From NCBI RefSeq assembly GCF_000004075.3, contig NC_026661.2:1984001-2048000 (forward strand): a DNA stretch of 64,000 nucleotides. Direction: 5' to 3'. Below, one piece after another: positions 23,165-35,607 of the stretch. Both the position numbers and the translations under genes were made by a program. A model generated the notes under the pieces. That model made no database searches, had not been told where the DNA came from, and worked only from the letters and a program-made list of their open reading frames with translations. The stretch comes from Cucumis sativus (Eukaryota; Streptophyta; Magnoliopsida; Cucurbitales; Cucurbitaceae). Position 1 is the first letter of the stretch. Every line of letters starts with the position of its first letter.

Positions 23165-25940
23165 ATGAAAATGAAGCCATCATTTTGCTGTTTAGTTTTC
23201 TTGCTATGCCTTATCTTCTCTTCAACACGCTGCTGCTCAGCATCTCAGCAGCTACATGCCAAAGCTCAGATAGTTCCGCCCTGTTGCAGTTCAAAAACAG
23301 CTTTGTTGCTGACCCTGATTGCTCAGGCTCTCTTCCAATGGTTGCTACCTGGGGGATGAAGGTGGAACAGATGACTGCTGCTCGTGGAACGGTGTCGAAT
23401 GCAGCAACCAGACCGGAAATGTTGTTGGAATTAACCTTGCCGGCGGCTGTCTCCATGGTTTCATTGACTCTAAAAACAGCCTCTTTAGACTTGTTCATCT
23501 TCAAACACTTGCTCTATCACACAACAATTTCAATTTCTCTCAAATCTCTTCAGGTGTTGGGCAACTTTCTGATTTGAGGCAGCTTGATCTTGGTAATTCT
23601 GGGTTTTTTTTGGACAAATCCCTTCAGCAATTTCAAGGTTGTCTAAGTTAGAGACTTTGTGTTTGAGTAGGGTTAATTTATCTTCTGTATTTTCTTGCAA
23701 ATATTTCTTCTTTGGTGTCTCTTAGCTTAGGAGAGTTTGAGTTGAGTGGGAATTTTCCTCAGAAAATCTTTCATTTACCAAATCTGCAACATCTTGTTCT
23801 TCCTTACAATCCAAATCTCTCTGGTACTTTCCCCGAGTTTAACTTTAATAGTTCTCTATAGAGGATATGGGTTGAGTGTTAGGATACTAACAATAATTTA
23901 GACTGAAAGGACTGTATAAATGGCTTAAACAGAGGCGGTACTCTGGTTTACTTTATTTATATATAAAGCCAAATGATCCAGATTCACAAGATGAAAAGAA
24001 ATAACAAGAAACAACAAGGAAAAATGCAGAAAAGATCATACCAGCCTCTTGGTTTTAAGAGACCCTGGTGGCTGCTGTAGCCCTACCTCCTAAAAGTTAA
24101 AAATACCCTAGCTACTCCAACCTAATAATCCTATTTATAGACTCACATATTCCTCAGCCCAGTGGGCCCTACCACTCAGAACGTCCTTCCAATCATTTCT
24201 CCATAATAATTCCCTGTGCAGTTACTTTTCTACCCTTCCTCCTATAAGTATGGATAATTGGGGGTCTTACATTGAGCAAAGTTCATTTCATGGTAAAGTA
24301 CCTTCTTCCATTGAAAATCTCAAGTCCTTGACTTCTTTAAAGTTGGGAAATTGTAGTTTTTCTGGGATAGTTTCTGATTCCTCACTTGGTAATATTAATG
24401 GACGACACGAGTTGGAACTTCATTTAAACGACTGTAGTGGTCGAATCCTTCATCACTCGAACACTTAACCGAGTTGAATCGTTTGTTTCTTAGCTATAAT
24501 GAATTTGGTAATGCAACTTTGTGTTGGGTTGGTAAGCAGAACAAGCTTGTTTTCTTGGGTCTTTCTAGGATTGGTTTAAGTCGTACTCCTATGCCTTCTC
24601 TTGGAAATTTGACTAACATTGAACAGCTACTTCTGGGTGAAAATGGATTAACAGGTGAGGTTCCATCTTATATAGGAAATTCTGCAGTTAATTGATCTTC
24701 ATCTGTATGCAAACAAGTTGAGTTGTTTAATCCCAAAGTCTCTGTCTCAACTTACCAATCTGAAGCATCTTTATCTTCATTATAAACACTTGAATAGGAC
24801 TGTGGATTTACGCATGTTCTTGAAACTTGGGAACCTTACTGAGCTTCACCTAACTGCCAATGAATTAACAGTTCTCGACGATCGAGTCGATAACCAAAAT
24901 GTAACTCTTCCTAAGTTCAATCTTCAAGGACTTAGGTCCTGCAGTTTAATTCAGATTCCAACATTTCTTGAGAATCAGAATGAGTTAGTGGTGTTGGAAC
25001 TTGGACAAAACAATATTCAAAGCCAAATGCCCAAATGGATGTGGAGCATGAGTAGAGAAAGTTTGAAGGTTTTGAACTTGAGTCAGAATGAGCTAACTGG
25101 CGTAGAAGAACCACGAGATGCTCTTCCTTGGGTAAATCTCTATGTCTTGGATCTTTCTGATAACAGGTTAAGAGAATCAGTTCCAATTCTACCAGCCATA
25201 TGTAAACTAAGCTCACTTGTAGCCCTTCAATTGTTAAGTAATCAAATGAGTGGTGTGCTTCCACAATGTATTGGCAATTTAAGTTATTTGGATATTATGA
25301 ATTTTAGACAGAACTTGCTTCATGGAACTGTTCCTGATAGCTTCAGAAATGGGAGCAAACTAAGGTTCCTTGATTTCAGTCAGAATCAGTTGGATGGTCG
25401 AGTACCTTGGCCAATTGAAAGATTTTGGAGATTCATTGACTTGAGTGACAATCAGTTTACTGATGGTTTTCCTTCTTGGATAGGAACACTTCCATTGTTA
25501 AGACTTCTAATACTTCGGTCAAACCACTTCCACGGAAAATGGAAGAGCCTGAAACCAATTCTGAGTTCCCAACTTTACGAATTGTCGATTTCTCCTACAA
25601 TAACTTTTCAGGTAATCTCCCTTTGAAGTATATAACTAGTTCAAAAGGAATAGAGATTTCCAACGCAACTGTGTTGACATATCGAAACACTTATGTAACC
25701 TTCCCATCAATCGACTATGCTTAGGTTTTTCCAAGTATCAATCTCTCCAACAACAGATTTGAAGGCAAAAAGCCAAATCTTGACGGGAATCTAAAAGGTC
25801 TCAATCTCTCAACCTTTCCCACAACACGCTTAGCCCCATCCCACCATTGATGGAGAATATGACTCAACTTGAATCTCTGGATCTTTCACAGAACCAACTC
25901 TCAGGACATTTCTTGCAATGTTTAACATATTTTTCATGAT
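23165..25940 (+). pseudogene. LRR receptor-like protein, decayed copy 2, interrupted by a solo LTR
   Basis: The start is recognisable: ATG at 23165 with a hydrophobic signal peptide (MKMKPSFCCLVFLLCLIFSS). Frames then shift near 23240, near 23335 and at the T8 run near 23605. The N-cap CSWNGVECSN and LRRs (LRQLDLGNSGFF, LNLSQNELTG, VLDLSDNRL) are clear; the best open piece is 24718-25626, whose listed first codon is not an ATG. A 395-bp solo LTR splits the gene at 23877-24271. Sequence similarity to copy 1 ends at about 25920, before the membrane segment, so the C terminus is lost. Same strand and high similarity show a tandem duplication with copy 1. Confidence 0.85.
23872..24276 (-). mobile_element. 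Solo LTR with 5-bp target duplication
   Basis: LTR 23877..24271 (395 bp) begins TGTTAG and ends CTTACA, the TG...CA ends of retrotransposon LTRs, and is flanked by TTGAG at 23872-23876 and 24272-24276. Removing it and one TTGAG restores alignment with RLP copy 1. Read on the minus strand it has a TATA box (TCTATAAATAGG), a transcribed-looking region and a later AATAAA, so it points opposite to the RLP gene. No internal domain remains, which implies LTR-LTR recombination. Copia versus Gypsy cannot be decided from the LTR alone. Confidence 0.85.
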
Positions 25941-28900
25941 ATGAATTAAAGCACTACAAATCATAAAATACAAAAACTAAATCCAGTTATAGATTTTAAC
26001 ACATGAGACTAAACACATGCATGTCCAACTAAAGTTAGTATTCTTATAGTAGAATATCAACACAAGCATTTCTTTTTTAAGAGCGTGGGATTTTGATGGA
26101 TTCTGCTCGTAAAAACACCATTTTTCATAGGAGAGAAAGAGATAGGAATTAAGGGAGAGAGACAAAAAGGAAAATTCCACCTTATAATGAAAAATCAATA
26201 CAAAATGGCCCCCTCATTTCAAGTTTGCTTAGTCATTCTGATATGTTATTTTCCGTTAATCAACTAGAACGAGGAATTATTTTCATTTAGAAGTGTTTTT
26301 CAAATTTCGAAAAAAAAAAGTGTTTATTTTAAATCTTTATGAACTAAATAGACACGTACTTCAAAGTTCAGAGATCAAAAGTATATTTTACATTACATTT
26401 AAAGTTTAAGAGTTGTACCAAGAGGATAAAATTATTTAACATAACTAAACTCGACTTCAATATCGACATAAGACTAAGAGTCCAAATTATCTATAACAAT
26501 TTAAAAAAAAAAACACTTAACACAAGTGACTAAAAATTCTAAAGCATGACTAGGGAGCTTGAGAGAAAGGAAAGTTCGAGAAAGACTGGAGAAAAAGTAA
26601 AGTAACTATCGATTCAAGTTGTCCTCAAACTCAACTTCTTGAAAATTCATCCGAAAAATCTTTAAAACTTTACAAACCTTAACAAAAATCTTATTTCGAG
26701 GTTTCAACATAAATATTATGTCATTCATGGTTGCTTTAAATATTAAAGCACATCTATCAATAGATATCTCTTGTGGCACCATTGCCTGCCCAACCTTCTC
26801 GACTAACTAGGAGTTAAGTTTATGAGTCTCCTTTGGATGTGTTGATTCTCTCCATGTCTATTTTACTTTGTTTTACTATTTATTTCATTGATCCTTATAT
26901 GGGTAGAAATGATTCAGTTCAATTTAGTTTCATGATCAAACCGAATTGAATCAATTTATTTGTTCAAACCGAAACGAACTGAACTGTGTTTATGTAGTTT
27001 GATCCAATTTCAAATTTGGTTTTGGTAATTTTAAAACATTTTAATTCACTCTTTTTTAAAATACAAAAATTTTAAAATAAATAAACAGTAGTTAAAACCG
27101 GTTTGATTCAGTTTTGATTCGGTTTCAAATTTCTTTAAACCAAGCCAAATCGAATTTTTCGATTTCACTGAGTATTTGGTTCGGTTCGGCTTTTACGGTT
27201 TGAATGGCCACCCCTAGACCCTTGAATTTTGATATATGATTATTTAGTTCCGATATGAAAAATTATTAATATTTGGTTTCTATTGCGAAAAAATTCTTAA
27301 GATTGAGTGGAACTTTTTAGTTCTTACATACGTCAACCGATAAACTGGATCGATATAAACGACCATCATATCTTAATTGTAGTAGTAATAATGGCATTGA
27401 TGATAATAACGACAACCATAGTAATAATGTCTTTAGATCTTAAACAATTTAAAATGTTAAAATTGAGGAAAACTAAATTATTACAAAGTTTTAAATGCAA
27501 ATACTAAATTATTATAAATTTTAAAGTATGAAATGAATTTGTTATAATCTATAATAGGCAATAGATTAAATTCTTACTTTATGAAAATCTCGAGATTAAA
27601 CAAATGTTTTTTAAATGATAACAATACTAAAATATTCTTTTATTAAACAAACTATTATCAAAATATATCAGATATCGTATAAAGGTTTAAGCTCGTCACT
27701 AACGTTACATGTAAATTTGAAAATCCGATATATCTCCTAATAATAACTTATAGATATACAAGTTGAAATTTTAGAGACATTGAATTATGCAAAATTATAT
27801 GATATTATATTTTTATGCGGTGATTTATGACTCATTTGATAATTTTATTTTTTTAAAGAAAATAAGGTAGGAAATAGAATAGTAAATTTAGAGGTGTGTT
27901 TCACACTAATGATATTAATGATTATTGATAATTAAATAAAATTGAAAGTTAGGGTTTTGGTATGAACTAAATTCATAATTTATTATTTTATTAATTATTA
28001 AAAGAATCTCTAATAGGTAAGGCTCTCATTAGTGACCTATTTAATGCATTCTTATTGTTTGTGTTATAGGAGGCATTAATGATGATACAAAGAACCATAG
28101 ATGTAGGTTAAAGTTCTCCATAGTAATTTCAACCTAATTTATCTTATTAAAAAAAAAACTTGGAATTTTATTTTTATTCTTAATTAATGTGGTCCTTACT
28201 TTAAATGAAAAAAATAACGTATGATCCTATTGTTTCGGAATGGAGACATGTAGAAAAGGTAAAAGAGAAATTTGTAAGACCAATGGTTTGATTATAGGAA
28301 GTCCACTGGTTCTATAATTCTCAAGCAAGAAGTTGTCTGCCTATAAAGTTCATAAAGACATTCCACACTCGCAAACTGTTATTTAATGATTTGTCTGTGG
28401 TACTAACCTACACAAAACCCAGAAAGAACGTGCTTGTTTTTCCAACGTTGCTAAACGGTTACCAGAGGAGTCCCCTCAAGATAGCATGTAGAACCAAAAA
28501 AAGAAAGTTCAGTAGTTCTATAAATCTTAAGCAGGGAGTCATCCACCTGCCAAGTCGATAAGAGTTTCACACTTGCAAAGTGTTTAATGATGGTTTATAC
28601 TACTACGTACATATGACCTAAAACAGAATGCATGCATTATACTATTATAGGCAACGTTCCCTCGAGACTACTGATAGTTTTGGATTATAGAAAAGCCCGT
28701 GAGTTTTACTCTATTCTTTCCTAAAAACTCAATCACATAACACTTTAAAACCAAATTTACACATTCCCTACTCAAAACTAAACAACACAAATAGATTTTC
28801 GTATTAGGTTTTTGTTACATCGTCTCAATATTACAAACACAATGTCTAGTTATAAAATTTAATCCTAACCAAAACTAATATACTTAAACTTTTTAGTAGA

Positions 28901-29600
28901 ATTAATATAGATTAGTTTAAAATAGAGACTAAATATTACATAGTGTCTAAAGTTATAATTTAACTTAAAATTAAAAAAAAAAAAGTTAGTTAGTTATTTG
29001 TGATCATACAACACATAACTATAACAAACTATACATATAAAATGCATGAAATCAAAACATAATCATACATTTAAATAAACTTAAACTATAAAAACAAAAA
29101 AAAAAAAAAAGAGAAACTAAATTAATTCCTAATTCTTTTTTTCTCAAAGACTGAAATGGTAAAAATCTGATTTGATTTTAATACAAGCAAAAAAAAGGTA
29201 AAAAAGTAATATTATTCATAATTATCTATAAAAGAATTAAAAAATAGAGTACAAATTAGAGGAAATTAATTTATAGTTAATAAAATGGAAAAAAGAATTA
29301 AAAGGGGAAATAATTAGTGACCTACATTATTGAATTTTAGTTTAAGCAATAAATTAATCTAAAATTATCTGTTTTCCACTGTTGATTAGAATTTATAAAA
29401 TGGAAAAAAGAATTTATAATAAAAAAAAATAATAATAATAAAGGAAAGGTGAAAATAAAAATAATATTTTTTAGAAATAATAAAAAAAAAAATGGCGCAC
29501 GTTAGCAGGACGCACCATTAAATAGGATATTACAAACCCATTTTACAAGATTATATTTCATTTTTATTATTATTACATTACACTAATTTTTTTCTCCTCC
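25941..29600. other. Intergenic, AT-rich, with dispersed-repeat traces
   Basis: No supported gene. Around 26905-27225 runs a stretch rich in AACCGAA/CGGTTTG words ending GGCCACCCCTAGACC, a wording typical of plant transposon tails. At 28300-28650 there are two diverged copies of a roughly 140-bp block (separate entry). The rest is A/T-rich with many homopolymers. Confidence 0.5.
28299..28650. repeat. Diverged direct duplication of about 140 bp
   Basis: Block A (about 28299-28440) and block B (about 28503-28640) share order and wording: TTCTATAA-TTCT-AAGCA, then CACACTCGCAAACTGT in A against CACACTTGCAAAGTGT in B, then TTTAATGAT. By eye identity is roughly two thirds, so the duplication is old. 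No coding frame is shared. Confidence 0.55.
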
Positions 29601-30731
29601 TAATTTTTCCGACCGGCGGCGATCGAGGCGCTCTATCTCCAAATTCCTCGCCGCCGCATCTTCGGAGGCAGAGCCGGGTCCGGTCCGGATCTAATTCTTC
29701 CATGTACGACCTTCAGATTTCCTCAATTTTATGAACCCTAATTTACTCTTCTCTGCACTTCCAGTTACATTTTCCCCTCTTTTTTGAAAAAAGGGGGAGA
29801 ATCCCTTTTTTTGAGGGAAATTTCTTCGGTTTTCGCGGGAGTAAGTTGGTTTGAGTGGGTTAGTGTCTCTGGTACAGTGAGATTTGCCTACAGGTGAGCT
29901 TAATTTTGCTCGATGTTCTAAGTACACGTGGCGATCTGGATAGTTACCACCTCCATTTTGCTTGCTCGGATTTCAGTGAGCTTTTTTTAGGTATTTCTTT
30001 TTTTTGTCTTTAATTTTTTTTTAGTGATGTTGTGTATTTGTAGCGTATGGATTCTTTTATATGTGTTGTTTGGTATTTTAAATGTATTTCCTTTTTGGGT
30101 TTTAATTGAGGAAATATGGGTATTGATTTGAAAATTGAGCTGAATTTTGGGTTTTTGAGTGGGTATGGAAAATTGTTACGAAATGGGGTTTGTGGGTTTG
30201 GTGTTTAGTGTTTGAATGCTGAGGAAAATGAAGAGGGTGATGGGATTTTGAGTTTTGTAGTTGTGACTGTACTGAGGTTACTGAGAAATGAAAATGTCGA
30301 TATTTTCAAATGATTTGAGATTAGGACTGGTTGATTCTTTTACTTCAAAGATCGAGATTCTCAAGACTTTGATTTTTAAATTCCTGTTACTGTAGCCAGC
30401 TGCTAAAATATCAAATATGCATGAATTTCCAGTTCAAGATCTTGTGTTTTTATTTTCCTTCCTTCTTTTTGATTACCATAATGAGAATTCTCCGTTTTAT
30501 TGACTCTGAGATTTTACCTTTTTTTCTGCGTTGAAAAAAAAAAAAAAAAACTGTACAGGAAGTGTAGGTTTTCTCAAGCTTATATTCCCGTGGAAACGTT
30601 GACATTTGTGCCAATTATTAAGGAACGTGGAAATGTGGATATGTTTGAGAATGTGGCTTCATGAGCTGTTAAGAACAACTCACTGGTCATAGCCTATTCT
30701 GTCTCCCAGTTTTTGGTATTTCACTGATTAG
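29600..30731 (+). promoter_or_regulatory. 5' leader and leader intron of the J-domain gene
   Basis: A GC-rich patch (about 29608-29690) in AT-rich surroundings marks the probable transcription start region. A leader exon likely ends at 29893 (CTACAG|GTGAGC) and the intron ends at 30731 (GATTAG), eight bases before the ATG. Both splice sites fit consensus. A ten-codon upstream frame starts at 29702. This is inference from splice signals without transcript evidence. Confidence 0.5.
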
Positions 30732-30739
30732 ATTTGTAA

Positions 30740-32866
30740 ATGGAAGTGAACAAAGAGGAGGCTCTTAAAGCGAAAGAAGTTGCTGAGAAGCGTTTCGGCA
30801 AGCGAGATTTCAATGGGGCAAAGAATTATGCGTTGAAGGCCAAAACTTTGTTTCCAGAGATGGATGGGATATCTCAAATGGTGGCAACTTTTGATGTTTA
30901 CGTTGCTTCTGAGATTAGATGTAATGGAGAGGTGGATTATTATTCCATTCTTGGATTGAAGCCTTCTGCAAACAAAGAGGCTATTAAAAAACAATACAAG
31001 AAGATGGCTGTGTTGCTTCATCCTGACAAGAATAAGACCGTGGGGGCCGATGGAGCATTTAAGCTTGTTTCTGAAGCATGGGCTCTACTTTCAGATAATT
31101 CCAAGAGAAATGCTTATGATATCAAGAGAACCTCACAATTGGGATCTGGAGTCAACCACCAGCCAAATCTATCTTCACCTCATGCTTCTGCGGCTACAAG
31201 TTTTAACAACTATGCCAATATGTCCATGTCCCACGGTAGACTTGATACCTTTTGGACTGTTTGCACCTCCTGTAAAGTTCAATATGAGTATCTTCGGAAA
31301 TACGTGAACAAGAAACTTCGGTGCAAGAATTGCCGCGGTGTTTTCATTGCTGTTGAAACTGGAGCTGCCCCAGTGAATGGTTCTTTTCCTTACTGCTCAT
31401 GGTCAAATGTTGCTGGTAATCGTTATGGGAGTCATGGGTTTGAGGGAGTTACGTATATCCCAGGAGATACTAGCTTTTATACTGGGCATGGTTACGAGTA
31501 TGTTTCAAATGTGTCGTTTCAGTGGAACTCATCGTCTGGAGTTTACACTCAAACGTTGGGCCCGAATGGACCATCTTCGGTTCCTATTGATAATGTTGGT
31601 CAAACCAATGGACATTTCAGTATGTCAGCAGTGAAAGACAAGGCAAGAGTCAACGGAAAGCGCGCTACAAAAAACAAGTTGGCCAATATGAATGCAAGCA
31701 CACCCTCTAGTTGTATTGAGGTTTTGGGGTGTGATTTCAATGCAGCTGATAAGAGAAGGAAGGTTGTTGCAGATGCTAGTTTGAGAAACGGTTATGTGGA
31801 GAAGGGACCATTGCCTGCTTCAGATTCAGGATTAGCTAATGGAAATGCTACTGTTAAGCACGAGCCTGTAGTTTCCTCTCCAACTGAGCTTTCAGCTAAG
31901 CGCAACCCTGTTCCTCCTGCATTCGACGCCCGAAAGCTGTTAATTGAGAAGGCAAGGACTGTAATTCGCAAGAAATTGGAAGAGATGCGGATTTCTTCAG
32001 CCAATGCTGCTGCCCATGAGAAATCAAAGACGGGGCCCCAAGTTAGTATGGTTGGAAAGACTGGACGGGCACCTAAAACGACTAATTCTGATGTATCTGG
32101 CCGTTGGTTAGAGAAAGATAGAGCTGGACCAATCTCAATAAATGTACCTGATTCTGACTTCCACGATTTTGATAAAGATCGCTCAGAAGAATGCTTTAAG
32201 GCAAAGCAAATATGGGCACTGTACGATGAAGAAGATGGTATGCCTCGCTTGTACTGTCTGATTCGTGAGATCATCTCAGTTAAACCATTTAAGATTCTTA
32301 TAAGTTATTTAAACTCCAAAACTGATACGGAATTTGGATCAGTCAACTGGTTGGAATATGGGTTCACAAAATCCTGTGGAAATTTCCGTGCTTGGAACTC
32401 TGACGTTGTTGAACATATCAACATCTTCTCTCATCTCTTAAGCCGTGAAAAAGCTGGTAGAGGAGGCTGCATTCGGATATATCCTAGAAGTGGAGACATT
32501 TGGGCTGTTTATCGTAACTGGTCATCCAACTGGGACAGATCGACTCCTGATGAAGTGAGGCATCGTTATGAAATGGTGGAGGTTCTTGATGATTATTCTG
32601 AAGAGCTTGGTTGCTGCATCTGCCCCCTTGTCAAACTAACTGGATTCAAGACGGTATATCAGAGAAACGCAGATAAAGATGCCATTCGTTGGATTCCAAG
32701 GAAAGAGATGGTACGGTTTTCCCACCAGGTACCCTCTTATTTACTGAAGGGAGAAGCTAATAACTTGCCTGAACATTGTTGGGATCTCGATCCGGCTGCT
32801 ACTCCCGACGAACTGCTCCACACTGCAACAGAAAATGAAGGGTTGACTGAAACCCAGTTGAGCTAA
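30740..32866 (+). CDS. J-domain co-chaperone with C-terminal DUF3444
   Basis: A 708-residue single coding exon starting at ATG 30740. The N terminus (MEVNKEEALKAKEVAEKRF) is the conserved helical start of this plant family. The J domain spans about 66-130 with HPD at 94-96, the motif that stimulates Hsp70 ATPase. A CxxC...CxxC zinc-ribbon-like region follows at about 175-205 (CTSC, CKNC). A Ser/Lys-rich linker leads to a C-terminal DUF3444 region from about 480 (WALYDEEDGMPRLYCLI, GDIWAVYRNW). Related Arabidopsis proteins are annotated as DNAJ heat-shock N-terminal domain proteins, and their client proteins are mostly unknown. The lack of introns in the coding part is usual for the family. 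Confidence 0.9.
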   Translation: MEVNKEEALKAKEVAEKRFGKRDFNGAKNYALKAKTLFPEMDGISQMVATFDVYVASEIRCNGEVDYYSILGLKPSANKEAIKKQYKKMAVLLHPDKNKTVGADGAFKLVSEAWALLSDNSKRNAYDIKRTSQLGSGVNHQPNLSSPHASAATSFNNYANMSMSHGRLDTFWTVCTSCKVQYEYLRKYVNKKLRCKNCRGVFIAVETGAAPVNGSFPYCSWSNVAGNRYGSHGFEGVTYIPGDTSFYTGHGYEYVSNVSFQWNSSSGVYTQTLGPNGPSSVPIDNVGQTNGHFSMSAVKDKARVNGKRATKNKLANMNASTPSSCIEVLGCDFNAADKRRKVVADASLRNGYVEKGPLPASDSGLANGNATVKHEPVVSSPTELSAKRNPVPPAFDARKLLIEKARTVIRKKLEEMRISSANAAAHEKSKTGPQVSMVGKTGRAPKTTNSDVSGRWLEKDRAGPISINVPDSDFHDFDKDRSEECFKAKQIWALYDEEDGMPRLYCLIREIISVKPFKILISYLNSKTDTEFGSVNWLEYGFTKSCGNFRAWNSDVVEHINIFSHLLSREKAGRGGCIRIYPRSGDIWAVYRNWSSNWDRSTPDEVRHRYEMVEVLDDYSEELGCCICPLVKLTGFKTVYQRNADKDAIRWIPRKEMVRFSHQVPSYLLKGEANNLPEHCWDLDPAATPDELLHTATENEGLTETQLS

Positions 32867-33882
32867 GCAGGAGAAAGAAGAAGATGATAATGGATTGGAG
32901 TCAATCTAAGCAGTCTTAACCAAAGTTAGGTCTAACTGTACAAATATGTCTCAAGAGTTTGGCCAAATGCCATTACAGACAAGACGAGAAATCTACAGTT
33001 GATTTGGATAATGTCTGCTGACTCGCTTCTACGACAACGAATTTAGCTTCAAGTAAATTTCACTTTTACGAAAGGACTACCTCTTATCTGGACTTAATCT
33101 TTAAAGGAGCACTTGAAAATTTTTCGTTGGCGAGCAACTTTGAGGCTTATTATCCTGAACTGCAGCACAACAAATACAATTATTATGCTACGTTCCCTGC
33201 CTTGTTAATCAGAAGAGCTTTGTTTTTTTTTTTTTTTTTCCTTTTTCCAGATTAGTTTCTCTTACTTTGTTCTAATGGAAAATGATCAAGAACTTGGATG
33301 TTTAATCTCTTGATTTTGTTGTAAAATTTGAAGCTTCAATGCTTTGAGGCCTCATTTCATACGACAAACTACTGTTCGCCTCATTTCCTTTATGCGCCAT
33401 GATTCTCCTCATTCACACACTCAAAACGCCACAAGTCGTGTCAGATTAAATTTACCAATAATCTATCAACGTTAGAGAGTAATATCCATATCCTCTGTTT
33501 AGTATGCAATCTGAATTCTCTTTTTACGATTCACGATTCATTAAAACAAATGAGATTACTCAGAATTCTCCTCTTTTACCTTTGGTTCTTTTGCTTAGAA
33601 AAGTCAACCCATTGACCGGTCAGATGAACAGCGCCGGTCAAATCTTCAGGTTCTGCAGATGAACAAAAGGGAGAATGAAATCAAACAAGCAGGAGAAGAC
33701 GACCCTTTTTCCTTTTCCTTTTTCTTTTGCATTGTCTTGGGCCGATATGTCGGCTGTGGACTCAAAGCAAGGAGAGCGACGGGTCGTTTTAACTTCAAAT
33801 CAACGTCATCATATGGGGAAAAAAAAAGAAAGAACCTTTCACAAAATCCCTCGTCGAAGCAAACCCAAAAGCAAAGAACAAG
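32867..33882. other. Intergenic: 3' UTR of J-domain gene and upstream region of TMEM256-like gene
   Basis: It contains a 17-base T run near 33220-33239 and no supported gene. Just upstream of the next gene an ATG at 33747 opens a frame of about 59 codons that overlaps that gene's start codon out of frame. I treat it as a possible upstream ORF only. Confidence 0.5.
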
Positions 33883-35607
33883 ATGAACCCACTTTACTGG
33901 CACAAAGTTGCTGCGATTTCTGGTAAAGTGGTTCTCCCTTCGATTCTCTTGTTGTTGCTTCGCGATTATGATTTTCGATTTGTGATTTGATTTTCGCTTT
34001 AAACAGGCGTTGCAGCTCTCGGATTGGGCACGTACGGCGCTCATGGTTTCAAACCCAAAAATCCAGCTTATAAAGAGGTTGATTTGCTTCATCTTTGATT
34101 CGATTTCTATGATTTGTTCTTCGATTTGATTTTGATTGTTGGTTTGGTTTCAACGTTGTGAAGGTTTGGCAAACGGCGTCTCTTTATCATTTGGTTCACA
34201 CAGCGGCTCTTCTTGCTGCCCCGTCGACCAAGAACCCTAACATTGTAAGTTTGTAGCACCATCGTTTTTGTATATAAATTTTTTCTGATCATTTTGGGCA
34301 AAGTTTATTGATAATCCAAACTTTTAACAAACGATTATTCAGCTAGTCTTACCTGAAAGTAAGCCCCAATTTTAAAGTTTTGGGTATGGTGGAATTCAAA
34401 GCACGAGATGATGTTAGGTTTCTTGGAATGTTCAAACCCACAAATAGAACTACTTGTATGTCTAACCCTAACTTTTTTTTTTTTTGGTTTTTTTGTTGGA
34501 AAGGATTACTTTCTCACAATTTTTTTATAATCTACAATTGCGAAAACATAAATGAGGTCTTGAAAACGGTTTTGTTTGTCGTTTTGGTTGATTATCAAAT
34601 AGTTATCAAATGAGACGTTACATCAAATGAAACGTTACATCAAATGAGACGTTACATCAAATGAGACGTTGCATCAAATGAGACGTTACATTGTAGTTTA
34701 GGTTGGCAGATATTAATATTGAGGCTTAACTTACAAGTCTAGGTTCTCTTTAGAAGGACAAAGGAAATAAAAAGGTCTTAGCATATGTTAGGTAAAATAT
34801 TACACAAATAGAAATACAGAAAAATTAGTACAAACACAATTATGCATAGGTCAATGTAAATGGTACTCATTCACATCACATGTTTACAAATATTTTATAA
34901 GATAAAGTTACTCATCCAAAATTCTCCTACTATTTACTTTGATTGGTCCTTTGATTCTTTTCCCTCCTTTTTTCTTTTGTGACAGTTTGGAGGCCTTTTG
35001 ACGGCTGGAATCCTTGCATTTTCTGGCACGTAAGTTACCCGTTTTCTTTTCCATCTTCTATGTCTGTTTGGATCTCTTCTTTTTGCCTCTAAGTTCCTAT
35101 GATTTATCTTTTACAACATTTCATATTCAAAATTTCCCCTACAACATTTTATTGAAATGATAAAAGTATCCCGCAGAATACTTGATCGACCGAGTGTAAT
35201 TAGATGAAAAAGAATACATAGTAAGAGATCGATAATGAAGTGTTTAACACAAAAGCATTTGATAAAATAAACCACTTATTGGTTACTTTTTTGCTAAGCA
35301 CTTAGTGAAGTACTTTTCCATTTCAAATATATCCAAAATTTGTATACTAGATTTGATTTCTGTTACTTTTATTGGGCAAAGATGGCTCTGGATTCAATTT
35401 GAGATCTCCACCAGTTTCCTTCCTTTTGGCAATTCTCCACATTGAACTCATCTGTTTGTTATGTTTAAGAGATGAATAAGAATGTGTGGTTGCAACTTGC
35501 ATTGCAGGTGCTATACTGTGGCTCTTCTTGAAGATAGAAAGTATTCTTCTTTAGCTCCATTTGGTGGCTTTGCTTTCATTGGTGCATGGGCTAGCTTGCT
35601 CTTCTAA
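33883..35607 (+). CDS. TMEM256/DUF423-family small membrane protein
   Basis: Five short exons: 33883..33922, 34007..34077, 34164..34244, 34986..35029 and 35508..35607. All boundaries are GT-AG, they rejoin the frame exactly, and they encode 111 residues (MNPLYWHKVAAISG ... GAWASLLF). The product has the DUF423 pattern: HKVAAISGVAALGLGTYGAHGF, then WQTASLYHLVHTAALL, then two further hydrophobic segments, giving about four membrane spans. Family members are widespread from bacteria to animals and their function is unclear. Length matches the family. Intron 3 carries a 17-bp tandem array. Confidence 0.88.
34605..34689. repeat. 17-bp tandem repeat, five copies, in intron 3 of the TMEM256-like gene
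   Basis: Five abutting copies of ATCAAATGAGACGTTAC with two single-base variants (GAAACG in unit 2, GTTGC in unit 4). Intronic and likely length-polymorphic. Confidence 0.95.
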
